From Odontocerum albicorne (Eukaryota; Arthropoda; Insecta; Trichoptera; Odontoceridae), in assembly GCA_949825065.1 (NCBI GenBank), contig OX463859.1:29095847-29159846 (forward strand): a stretch of 64,000 bases of DNA, written 5' to 3'. A model generated the notes under the pieces. The model saw only the letters and a list, made by a program, of their open reading frames with translations. It ran no database searches and had not been told where the DNA came from. The position numbers were made by a program, and so were the translations under genes. Below, one piece after another: positions 1 to 14,874 of the stretch (the first letter of the stretch is position 1; each line of letters opens with the position of its first letter).

Positions 1-330
1 TGAATGTTGAGGAGGTAAAAGTGTGTGCATGATTGAAAAGGTGAGGAGATCTGAACTCTCTGTATACGTTGATAGGAGCATAGAGTGATGGTATTCATAC
101 ACGTGTTTCGTCGCGTTGTCGCGTACCGGACTGTTAGCGTATCGTGCGACAGAGACGATGCTCTACAAAGCCATGTGTATTACTTACCACCGGGTACTGT
201 AACTAATAACCCAATGAATGATTAATGTGCACTTAAGTGACTGCAAAATCTGGTTACCACAAATGGACTTCACATAGTACCATATCTTTATGGGTGGCTA
301 TGTAACTCATGATATGAAAGTGTTATTAAC

Positions 331-5324
<4,994 letters not shown>

Positions 5325-5463
5325 TTTCAGGTTTAATTTAGAATTTTATTAAATTTAAATTTTTTTAATCTTTTAAATAATATCAAAATACAAAACATAG
5401 TCATGAATTATGGTTATTGTTTATTTTTTGTTCTTAAGTTTAAAGAACATAAGAGAACACAAA

Positions 5464-5585
5464 CTCGCGAGTCAAAGGGCAACAGCGATCTGAATTCAGA
5501 GGCTGTAGCTATCACTAAATTGGAGTTTACTGTTTTCAGGAAGAAAAGAGTAGGGATAGAGACAGAGCTGTCGCTGAAGGGCACA
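5464..5585 (-). promoter_or_regulatory. Gene A promoter, Inr/DPE-like, shared with B, C1 and C2
   Basis: On the minus strand TTCA with A at 5491 aligns to the initiator of C1 and C2. At +28 is GTTTG, one base off the DPE consensus RGWYV. Upstream is TTCCTGAAAA, also present in B and (as TTCCTGAAGA) in C1/C2. A cctttgac block lies between. No TATA box is seen. The proposed 5' UTR up to the ATG at 5324 is about 167 nt. Confidence 0.5.
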
Positions 5586-5784
5586 ATTTCACTATTAAGA
5601 TAACAAAAATCACACTTTTGGTCAAAAATACATTTCTTAATGATTTTTTAAATTCATATATTTTTTTCATAATGGTTTAAGTTTACAAAACTTTACTAAT
5701 TTATATTGATTAGTTAAGCCAAAACGTATTTTTTTGTAAAATTAGCATTCAATTTAAAATTTAAAAACGAATCTTATATAGGTT

Positions 5785-6270
5785 TTGCACTTCAAATTCA
5801 CCCTTTTGCAAATGAAATTCAACCTTTTGCAAATTAAATTCAGCCTTTTGCACTTCGAATTCATCCTTTTGCAAATCAAATTCAACCTTTTACAAATCAA
5901 ATTCACCCTTTTACAAATCAAATTCAAACTTTTGCAAATGAAATTCACCCTTTTGCAAATCAAATTCACCCTTTTGCAAATCAAATTCAAACTTTTGCAA
6001 ATGAAATTCACCTTTTTGCAAATCAAATTCAACCTTTTACAAATCAAATTCTCCCTTTTACAAATCAAATTCAAACTTTTGCAAATGAAATTCACCTTTT
6101 TGCAAATGAAATTCAACCTTTTGCACTTCGAATTCACCCTTTTGCAAATGAAATTCAGCCTTTTGCACTTTGAACTCATCCTTTTGTAAATGAAATTCAA
6201 CTTTTTAAAAATCAAATTCATCCTTTTGCAAATCAAATTCAACCTTTCGCAAATCAAATTCAAACATTTG
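5785..6270 (+). repeat. 21-bp minisatellite, forward arm
   Basis: About 23 copies of ttcaaccttttgcaaatcaa(a) with substitutions at a few positions (for example acttcg variants). Open frames on both strands are artefacts of a 21-bp unit with no stops. Its reverse complement forms a second array at 6590-6775. Confidence 0.92.
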
Positions 6271-6589
6271 TTAACAAACTCAACATTTTATAATACAAAT
6301 ATGTACATACACGAGTAATTGTTTAATATGTTGTCATTAATGATTCATTATTATGTATGTATATATGAAATTACCATCAACTGCTGCTAGATAACTATTA
6401 TATATTAAGTCGTACTTAGTAACTTAATCTATAATGGTTCTCGATTGAGTTATTAAGTATGCGTACATGTAAGTAAGTTTTTGTGTACATACTCGTATGT
6501 TAATCATGAATTGTTAATGACTACATATTAAATAAATATTTGTATGTACATCTCTTTAATATAAGTTAACAAAAGGCTGATTTTGATTG

Positions 6590-6775
6590 TAAAATGTTGA
6601 ATTTTATTTGTAAAAGGTTGAATTTGATTTGCAAAAGTTTGAATTTGATTTACAAAAGGTTGAATTTGATTTGCAAAAGTTTGAATTTGATTTACAAAAT
6701 GTTGAATTTGATTTTCAAAAGTTTGAATTTGATTTGCAAAAGTTTGAATTTTATTTATAAAATAGTGAATTTAGA
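6590..6775 (-). repeat. 21-bp minisatellite, inverted arm
   Basis: About nine copies of tttgatttgcaaaaggttga(a), the exact reverse complement of the array at 5785-6270. The two arrays are separated by about 320 bp of AT-rich sequence and can pair as a long imperfect hairpin. Confidence 0.92.
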
Positions 6776-6950
6776 GTGCAAAACTTGTTTAACTCGCTAA
6801 GGTATGTATGGTATATGAAAAAAAAAATACCCACTTGAAAATAATTACAGTTTTTATTTATTAATTTATTTTACACATGACAAGAAACATACACAATTTG
6901 CGAAAAAAACAACAGGTAATTAAATTCGGACACTCAATTTTAATGAATCT

Positions 6951-7039
6951 GGGTTTGTTGCCTTTCATTTGTCGTGTCTCCAGTAAAGTAGGTTTTTGCC
7001 TGTTTACTGGGGACACGACAAATGAAAGGCAACAAGCCC
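6951..7039. repeat. Near-perfect hairpin, 37-bp arms and 15-nt loop
   Basis: Arms 6951-6987 and 7003-7039 differ at two positions, both able to form G-U pairs in RNA on one strand. The left arm belongs to a dispersed repeat also seen, without the right arm, near 28540-28590 and 33930-33985. The second arm therefore looks like an inverted copy made at this locus. It is followed by a direct repeat (aggactttatgaaaccaaaa at about 7040 and 7087). Confidence 0.85.
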
Positions 7040-7198
7040 AGGACTTTATGAAACCAAAACTAGAGTTTCATTTTAAAAAATCACTGAGGACTTTATGAAA
7101 CCAAAACTAGTTTCATGAAAAAAATCCCCTTTAAACAAAATAATAGAGTTATGTTGTTTATAGTTAAGGCATTAACGTTGTGGAGGTTTAAAGACATT

Positions 7199-7395
7199 GT
7201 AATTTATTTTTAACAAACACTGTTTATTCCACTTTTTTGTGACGGTATAATCCTACCGGTTTCAAGGCTTTCACCTCATCTTCAGGGGAGCGTCTTGTTT
7301 GTGCTCCCCTGAAGATGAAGTGAAAGCCTTGAAACCGGTAGGGTTATACCGTCACAAAAAAGTGGAATAAACAGTGTTTGTTAAAAATAAATTAC
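7199..7395. mobile_element. Fold-back MITE, 93-bp arms and 11-nt loop
   Basis: Arms 7199-7291 and 7303-7395 match with only two mismatches. The inner arm reads aggctttcacctcatcttca and the outer arm has aacactgtttattccac. Diverged relatives lie at 32711-32912 and 46835-47060 inside class II Nanos introns, and a remnant at about 59924-60010. It has no coding capacity. This copy is the most symmetric and so probably the youngest or a gene-converted one. Confidence 0.8.
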
Positions 7396-7984
7396 AAATA
7401 ATAAAGTTAACATAAAATTGTTTGTATTTCAAATGGACATAGGAATCGTTTTTATTAATTATTTTAGTATTTTTTAAATTCTAATATAGTTTAAATATTA
7501 TATTTAAAAGTATTTTGAGTGATACGAGTATTAGGAAATTTACGTCTGTATTATATTTATTTTGTTCAGTATTTTATATTTCAATGCAAATTTCAAGTTA
7601 ATATCCATTGTGAGAAGTAATTGCAACTTAGTTTTGATATTCACCTATGCTGTATGCATTTAACGATGAAATGAAAATTATGCATTTTCGAGTGTTTTTT
7701 ATTTTTTTATATAATATCATAACAAGAGTTTATAAATTCAGGAGAATAAAGATAGCTGAAACAAATAAAAGAGTTTTAGAAATACTGATGAAATATTAAA
7801 TAACAGAAAATTTTTTTTGGAATAGGCCTCCCCAAAAGGGAGGGATAACAGTACAAAAATATAGATAATAGAAAAAAATACTCAAGAACAAGGACAAACC
7901 CACTTAAATGTTCTAGACAACTCTACATTAGCGATGCTTATTAGCTGTCAAATGGAACTTACATTTAAATCATAGTGTCGGTAA

Positions 7985-8585
7985 AAATTTAAATATCTCG
8001 GAAGTATCCTAGTGGAAGACCTCGACCCAGAAACCGAATTCAAGTGCAGAATTGAATCATCTCGTGCGGCTTTTAATAAAATGAGAAGCGTATTCTGCGA
8101 TGATAATCTAAACTTGAAACTTCGACAACGGTTAGTCAAATGCTACGTTTGGTCAGTGTTATTGCATGGAGTGGAATCATGGACCCTCAAAGTTGGTAGT
8201 ATGAACCGACTGCAAGCATTCAAAATGTGGATGCACCGGAAAATGCTACGGATACCCTGGACGAATATGGTCAGCAACACAAGGGTTCTTCAAAGAGCCA
8301 AAGTTGATAGAGAGTTGCTGACTAATATTAAAATCCGAAAGGTGTCCTACTTGGGTCATGTACTTTGTGGAGCAAAGTACAAATTACTGCACCTGATCAT
8401 CCAAGGCAAAATAGAAGGCCGAAGAGGTGTTGGCAGGAGGCAAATATCCTGGCTCCGTAATATACGTGTTTGGACTGGCATAAGGGGCGTTGGAGATCTT
8501 TTTCAGGCTGCCGGGGACAAATATGTCTACTCTCAGATGATATTCAACGTTGGAGGGACCTGACATGACACTGGGAAGAAGAAGA
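7985..8585 (+). mobile_element. 5'-truncated LINE (ORF2 C-terminus) with perfect 11-bp TSD
   Basis: An open frame from 7985 to a stop at 8563 encodes the region downstream of the reverse transcriptase: KFKYLGS, LRQRLVKCYVWSVLLHG, ESWTLK, RMLRIPW-like MLRIPWT, YLGHVL and GRRGVGRRQISWL. These are typical of insect non-LTR elements with a C-terminal GRxRxxW block. The copy ends in gaagaagaag. It is flanked by identical 11-bp target-site duplications agtgtcggtaa (7974-7984 and 8586-8596). An intact frame and perfect duplications indicate a young insertion. Confidence 0.85.
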
Positions 8586-8664
8586 AGTGTCGGTAATTCA
8601 AATTTCAGAGGAAAAAAACTTCATGATTAAATTGTTTTTTTTTTGTGACTGTTGATTTTTCCCT

Positions 8665-8990
8665 GTGAGATGTACATAACCGCATGGTAACGCATTGGAC
8701 TTCCGTGCGGAAGGTTGCCGGTTCGAACCCCGCGTTGTGCTACACCCCTCGAACGACACAATCATTTCTTTGCCTAGTATTCGGGGATATAAGGATACCT
8801 ATGACTTAAGTTCATTTCTATTCTTTCAAAAACGATTTATTAAAAACACCCATGTGTACTCACATCGTCTCACTTCGGCGTGCCATCAATTCAGTACAGC
8901 GGTGTGACATGTGAATTTGCTGCTGTGCAACGGCTTATTCACTCAAATAAACAAAACACTTCACGGCACATCTTTGCTTTCTAACATAAT
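8665..8990 (+). mobile_element. tRNA-derived SINE
   Basis: A tRNA-like head at about 8680-8740 has ggtaacgcattggacttccg, a pairing cttccg/cggaag arm, and a B box ggttcgaacc, resembling tRNA-Arg. The body (gcgtgccatcaattcagt, cacttcacggcacatc) recurs, diverged, at 25720-25960. The same head, reverse-complemented, sits in intron 2 of C1 and C2. Confidence 0.65.
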
Positions 8991-8999
8991 TGACGTTGG

Positions 9000-9990
9000 A
9001 CTGGCGAGGGGATCCTCGACTACGAGGCCCAGCAACGACGACGATACTGTAAGAAGAAAACTCGGCTCAATTTAAAGTTGCGATTAGGGCGAACCATGAT
9101 GAATAAATATTGAGGGTGAAGGTAAACAACTGTGCAGACCCGTGAGGAAAAACGAGGCTTCTTACTTGGTCTTTCTAATATTTCATCTAAGTTAGCATCT
9201 TGAAAAAAAGTCATACCAAATGTATAAAAGATAAATAAATAACAAAAAACTTGATCAATGTTACAAGTTATTTTTGACATGATACAATTACGAACGCCCT
9301 TAGAATCGGTCGCCTGTGTGCACTTCACACTGTGTCTGCTACTGAACACGGCCCTTCCCAAGGAATGAGAAGTGAATAACTTGAAAATTTTAATTGATTA
9401 TTTACTTGCCACCCTGTGATGGATAGCGAGTGACCCGGACTTATATTTCATTTGATTATTCGACGTTTTAATACATAATAAAATGATTTTTATAGCTAAT
9501 GACAAAAAATAACCTAGCAGATTTTGCATAATTTTGATTTGAAATATACATTTATCACTGGAAGCTTAGCGTCCAGCACCGTGGCTGGCGAATTTTTTTA
9601 GCACAGTAAGGCAAGTGTTAAAAAGCTTTATAAAAAATATATCTCTAATAGTAAAATAATTCCTTTGCTGTTGTTTCGTTTATAATGAAGGAAAAATTAC
9701 AGTTTAAATTAGGTAGTAAATATGCTAAGTATTTTTGTACATTATGGCGATAGACTTAGTATTTCTTCTGATGTGTATAAAAAAATAATTTCAAAGGAAT
9801 CCATAAAAAAACAGCGAATAAAAACGAACCTCAAATTGAAGTATGTGTGCAAAAAGGTTTCAACCGTTAAAATGCGATTTTTTGTTTGTTTGGAATATCG
9901 AAATGGCATATCTCAATCCTTTATACGAGTACCAAAAATTAATAGGTGTATTGCATGACTCATAAACAAATATAGTGACAATAATGATAT
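9000..9990. other. No gene recognised
   Basis: The open frame 9722-9958 includes a copy of the dispersed motif seen at 20535-20965 (tatctcaatcctttata), so it is repeat-derived. The rest is AT-rich with nothing supportable. Confidence 0.5.
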
Positions 9991-10092
9991 ATTTGCTTAT
10001 AAAAGAATTGAAGTATGCTTAACTCGTATATTTCAAATCATTAAATAACAATTGATTTTACAGTTCGTAGATTCGTATATACACATACTATA
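9991..10092 (+). repeat. Direct repeat flanking mariner, left copy
   Basis: About 100 bp (tttgcttataaaagaattga ... tatatacacata) repeated with about 90% identity at 10651-10750 on the other side of the mariner element. The element probably entered a pre-existing tandem duplication. Confidence 0.85.
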
Positions 10093-10094
10093 TA

Positions 10095-10648
10095 TTGGGT
10101 GTTAACATAAGTTGTGTCCGTTTTTTTTTCAATTTTAAAATGAGCACCAAAAGTAAAACAAAATGGTAAATGTTATACGTCATTCGAATGAAAATGTTCA
10201 GCTCTACAAGGTATTCTACGGTGGTTTGAAGGGGATCTTCATGAATAATATGGTTTAAGCGGTCTTCATCAAAGTCCACTGGTCGTCCAGAACGCTGCAT
10301 GTCTTTCAGGTCGAAATTACCGTCTTTGAAACGCAAAAACCATCGACGAGCTATCCTTTCATTCAAAGCATCTTCACCGTACACTTCGCAAATATCGCGA
10401 GCAGCTTTATTCCCTCGATTGAACGCGAACAGAAGGAGGTGTCGAAAATGCTCACTTTCGTCTACTTGCCATTTCATTTTGAAGGCTTGTTATCAAATAA
10501 AATAATATATGTAACGTAAAACCAAACACAATATCTTGTAGAACAGAAAATTTTCTTTCGAATGACGTATAACCGTTACCATTTTGTTTTACTTTTGGTG
10601 CTCATTTTCAATTTGAAAAAAACGGGCATAACTTATGTTAACACCCAA
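10095..10648 (-). mobile_element. Internally deleted mariner with N-terminal transposase fragment
   Basis: Terminal inverted repeats ttgggtgttaacataagttg and their reverse complement end at 10095 and 10648, flanked by TA. On the minus strand 10477 to about 10190 encodes the mariner N-terminal helix-turn-helix region: EHFRHLLLFAFNRGNKA, ICEVYGEDALNER, RRWFLRFKDGNFDLKD and RSGRPVD. The DDD catalytic domain is absent, so the copy is non-autonomous. About 554 bp. Confidence 0.9.
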
Positions 10649-10650
10649 TA

Positions 10651-10750
10651 TTTGCTTATAAAAGGATTGAAGTATGCTTAACTCATATATTTCAAATCAT
10701 TAAATAACTATGGATTTTAGAGTTCGTAGACTCGTATATACACATATACA
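10651..10750 (+). repeat. Direct repeat flanking mariner, right copy
   Basis: Partner of 9991-10092, starting tttgcttataaaaggattga. Confidence 0.85.
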
Positions 10751-10889
10751 AATATAATAGAACTAGAAAAGACATAGAACAATATTGCTTATGCAATAAT
10801 ATCAAGCCCCATAATTCACTTTTTTATTCTTGCTGCTGTATATATTGTCTCTTAAAGCTATGTACGTATTTTTTTCCTTGTTGCTGTAT

Positions 10890-10950
10890 ATAACTTATTT
10901 TAAGTTTTGTATGTAATTGGGTTTAACCTGTGTATATAAAATATACTAAT
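10890..10950 (+). mobile_element. Probable LINE 3' end remnant
   Basis: gtatgtaattgggtttaacc followed by tgtgtatataaaatatac resembles the tail seen at 23245-23290 (taattgggctaagcctg then taaataaataa), which follows a LINE C-terminus. Short and uncertain. Confidence 0.35.
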
Positions 10951-11089
10951 TATTTCATAGTTAAATTACTTCTTAAAGTGGTTTGTTCCATGCAATCCCT
11001 TAGAAAGTGGAGAGATATTTTCTGAGCAGGTAAAATGTGGGTTGGGTCTTTTATGCACATATAAGTCCAATTGAGGAATCATCACGCTC

Positions 11090-11925
11090 TTTTTTATGAA
11101 CTTGTATGTACCATTTTTATGAGCTTGTATGTACCATTTTTATGAGCTTATATGTACCATTTTTATTAACTTGTATGTACTATTTTTATGAGCTTGTATG
11201 TACCCTTTTTATTAGCTTGTATGTACCATTTTTATGAGCTTGTATGTACCATTTTTATGAGCTTATATGTACCATTTTTATTAACTTGTATGTACTATTT
11301 TTATGAGCTTGTATGTACCCTTTTTATTAGCTTGTATGTACCATTTTTATGAGCTTGTATGTACCATTTTTATGAGCTTATATGTACCATTTTTATTAAC
11401 TTGTATGTACTATTTTTATGAGCTTGTATGTACCCTTTTTATGAGCTTGTATGTGCAATTTTTATGAGCTTGTATGTACCATTTTTATGAGCTTGGATTT
11501 ACCATTTTTATGAGCTTGTATGTACCCTTTTTTATGAGCTTGTATTTACCATTTTTATGAGCTTGTATGTGCCATTTTTATGAGCTTGTATGTACCATTT
11601 TTATTAGCTTGTATGTACCATTTTTATGAGCTTGTATGTACTATTTTTATGAGCTTGTATTTACCATTTTTATGAGCTTGTATGTACCATTTTTATGAGC
11701 TTGTATGTACCATTTTTATGAGCTTTATGCACCATTTTTACGAGCTTGTATGTGCCATTTTTATGAGCTTGTATTTACCATTTTTATGAGCTTATATGTA
11801 CCATTTTTATTAGCTTGTATGTACCATTTTTATGAGCTTGTATTTACCATTTTTATGAGCTTGTATGTACCATTGTTATGAGCTTGTATGTACCATTTTT
11901 ATGAGCTTGTATTTACCATTTTTAA
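11090..11925 (+). repeat. 23-bp minisatellite, ~36 copies
   Basis: Unit tttttatgagcttgtatgta + cca, with variants ctt/tac at the end and gaacttg or gcttata inside. A 115-bp block of five variants repeats in order in the first third, a sign of higher-order duplication. Confidence 0.95.
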
Positions 11926-12224
11926 GACGAAATTATAACTTCGTAGTAGTCAGTTAACTGGCAAAATATTTTTGCAAATACCGGTTCGAGGTTTGTTTAT
12001 TCTATATTTTAAATAAAGCAAAACAATTCGCTTAGAGGGTTGGTTCCATTTTGCTTACATACGAGTATGTCTATATATACCCATAATTGATGAGCACTGT
12101 CGTGTTTATTAACTTTCAAAGCTTTAATCTTCCTAACAAAAGATTGTGTCAACAGGAATAATGACTGTGAAATGGACTTAAGGAGATAATCCTTAAAAAA
12201 AAAACGTTAACAGTTCTATTGAAG

Positions 12225-12425
12225 AAAATAATACGACATCCATGGCCTGGTGGTAAGACACTTGTCTGCCGATCCGGAGGTTGCGGGTTCGATCCCCGCT
12301 GGAACCCAGATTTTTTAAAATAGGATTCCAGTCTGGTTAACACTTAAGGCCTATAAAAACATATTTCTTGTTGGTTGAAAGAGATTGCCACGTGACAATA
12401 AACTCGCCAGGTTAAAAAAAAAGAT
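12225..12425 (+). mobile_element. tRNA-derived SINE
   Basis: The head has ggcctggtggtaagacactt (A-box region) and ggttcgatcc (B box). The tail has ttggttgaaagagattgcca and then cgccaggtt, a motif also at the ends of the LINE copies at 13880 and 14330, then an A-run. A true tRNA is excluded: no acceptor stem pairs across it. Confidence 0.6.
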
Positions 12426-12429
12426 TAAG

Positions 12430-13140
12430 TCAGAATACACATTTTTATTAGGGAATAATCTAGAATTTTTAGAAATGCAGTTGAATGTATGATTTTCAAT
12501 AAGATAAAACAGTATTTTTTAAATTTTACCTGCATTCAATTTTAATCCTGCTTTATTGGTTCACTTGCATGTGACTCTAATCGAAGAGTATTGCAATTCT
12601 GCGGTGAGTGCCGAATTATTTTATTTTATTTTTTTATTTAGAAATTTTACAGTACAAAATAATTATGAAATCATGAATAATATTTAGCAATAAATCAAGT
12701 TCCATATCATAATTATAAACACAAACAATCGTGACACAGAAAGAAAACACAAACAATAAAAATACAATGATGTAAGTCATAATGTGCAGCATTCGTCATA
12801 TTGTGTGAGGAAGTTGGGCGGTTGGTTGAAAACAAAATAAGATAATAGATAGATATATTTGTTTATACATTTCAAATCAGACAAAGGGTAGTATTGTATT
12901 TTGGAGTTGAAAGCTGATGGATGATATGCAAAAAAAATATTTGATCACTTATAGAACTTATTTTGGTAATCAGACACAATTTGTTTACTAAGATAAGTTC
13001 TAAAGAAATCTCTGGAATGTTATTGAAATTATGTGAAAAATATCAATGTCGATAAATCCTTCATTGTAACTTTCTAGTTTGTTTAACTATAAACAATCAC
13101 TGCCTGAAAAGATTCCTGTCTACTAAAACCCAAATTTAAC
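12430..13140. other. No gene recognised
   Basis: AT-rich sequence without coding signal or clear repeat. Confidence 0.5.
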
Positions 13141-13143
13141 TCG

Positions 13144-13880
13144 TATAATCTCTGCTCTTTCCGATTCTAAACTATGCGGACGTCTGTTATTTGGATATTA
13201 CAGAGGAACAGCTGGACAAATTACAGCGTCTTCAAAATGTTTGTCAAAAATTTATTTTCAACCTAAGAAAGTACGATCATATAATTTCATACCAGAATGC
13301 ATTGAAGTGATTGAATGCTAGAAATAGACGCCAAATTCACATAATGTATCTATTGTATAATATCCTTGACTGTCTCACCACCCTCTCTTATTTCGCCGAA
13401 AATTTTCAGCGTCTTTCCAATCATGGATTAGTGCAACGCTCAAACGGAGATTGTCTATTGGCCTTTCCAGTTCACCGCTCCTCTTTTTTTACGTCGTCCT
13501 TTACTGTCCATGCAGCGAGACTTTGGAATCAGTTACACTCCAATATCAAGACTCGCTCCGTCCTTGGCATGTTTTAAGAAGCGACTGAAAAAACTCTTAA
13601 TTTCTAGTCAGTAAAATAACGTGTTTTATTCCTGATTTTTCTTTTCCTTTCCTCTCCACCATCCCTTCCTTTTTTTTATTGATAATATCTTACTTTATAT
13701 GAAAAATAGTGTTCGGGTGATTGTCCGTCTTTGTGGGGTTCGTGGGCATATGCCCACGTATATGTTTATGGATTTCGTGGGGATGGATAGTCATTTGAAT
13801 GATTTATGCGACCACGTAACTTGCTTATTTTACTTTTGTCTGGTTGGGGCAATAAGCCCGCCAGATTGTATTTGCAATAG
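13144..13880 (+). mobile_element. Jockey/CR1-type LINE 3' end
   Basis: Translation from 13144 gives LFPILNYADVCYLDI, LQRLQNVCQKFIF and then, after one stop (LK*LNARNRR), IHIMYLLYNIL, FPVHRSSFF and ARLWNQLHSNIKT. This is the C-terminal region typical of Jockey/CR1 ORF2. Near the end the frame slips (SVLGMFKKRLKKLL). The 3' UTR ends with gtctggttggggcaataagc then cgccagattgta. Dead copy. Confidence 0.75.
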
Positions 13881-13909
13881 AAGTGTTAAATAAATCAATA
13901 TTTTAGTAC

Positions 13910-14335
13910 CAACTTTGATGGAAAAGAGTGAAACATGGATGTGGAATATTTTTTTAATATAACATGAAGACATGCACTTTGAAGAATACATGGGGTGACT
14001 ATATCATACATGAGATAATACGAAATTAAGGGATAAGGGATGAATTTGAACGTCAAGCTAATGTGTTGAATGAGAAAAAGAAGAAAACTCCGGTTCGGGC
14101 GTATAGAATGAATAAATTATGAAAACTAAGAAAACAAATATATGGAAATCAAATGTGAGTTCGTGGGCATATATGTTATATGCTCACGTATGTGTTTATG
14201 GATTTCGTGGAGACGGATAGTCATTTGAATGATTTATGCGACCATGTAACTTGCTTCATTTACTGTCATCAGGTCGGTTGGAAGAGGTTGCCGCCTGGCA
14301 ATAATTCCACCAGATTGTAACTTTTTGCAGCTCGT
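13910..14335 (+). mobile_element. Second LINE relic with the same 3' end
   Basis: It contains PTLMEKSETWMW (the YGSETW motif of LINE ORF2) and, at 14160-14335, a second copy of the 3' UTR seen at 13735-13880 (tgtttatggatttcgtgg..atggatagtcatttgaatga) ending ggttggaagaggttgccgcc. The coding part is related to relics at 47720-48340 and 60700-61310. Confidence 0.6.
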
Positions 14336-14459
14336 AGTAAATAGTTCGAGGCATATCAAGTTATCGTGTCGTGAAATCAAGTTGATTGTCTCGTTGTTGT
14401 TATTGATTTATGATACGAGCTGTTTCAAAATACGAGTATATGAGTAGTCCATACATTTA

Positions 14460-14820
14460 AGAATTTTGTATAAAAATATTTGCTCAGTGATGATACGACG
14501 TTTAGATAAAGTTTAGACTCGTAGAACATAGTATTATTTTGCATACGAAATCATTGAGGGGAACGTTCAAAATATTTTTGCTGGTACTGTGTACAGTACA
14601 GGTGGTTTTGATTGAGGTTACAATAGATTAATACTCTTGTTAGATAAATTTAAAAAATAGTAATTATTCTTGTTAGATAAATTTAAAAAATAGTAATTAT
14701 TCTTGTTAGATAAATTTAAAAAATACGAAAAAAGTCCGATTGGTAAATATACAAGATGTTGAAAATATTCAGCTATCGTCAGCACCTGAATGACACGTAA
14801 AATAAATACAAAACGCAACG
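14460..14820 (+). repeat. Dispersed block also present at 25205-25510
   Basis: gaattttgtataaaaatatt .. tgctcagtgatgata .. ctgtgtacagtacaggtggt recurs in order at 25205-25510. Within it attcttgttagataaattta + aaaaatagtaatt is repeated three times (about 14631-14730). Confidence 0.8.
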
Positions 14821-14874
14821 TGTTATGTCAGTCTGTGCTGGACGCCATGCATAACAATTTAACCAAGTAATAAT

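Noticed and set aside
5403..5603. 66-codon plus-strand frame
   Set aside because: It runs antisense across the 5' UTR and promoter of gene A and has no domain.
5754..6263. 169-codon minus-strand Lys/Cys-rich frame and its plus-strand partner
   Set aside because: A 21-bp repeat without stops is open on both strands by construction.
8680..8745. Possible tRNA-Arg gene
   Set aside because: Has A/B boxes and an anticodon-like arm, but the acceptor stem does not pair and the body recurs as a SINE.
11090..11925. CRISPR-like regular repeats
   Set aside because: Units are contiguous with no unique spacers, in a eukaryotic context: minisatellite.
12238..12310. Possible tRNA gene
   Set aside because: B box is good, but no acceptor-stem pairing, and a shared retroelement tail follows.
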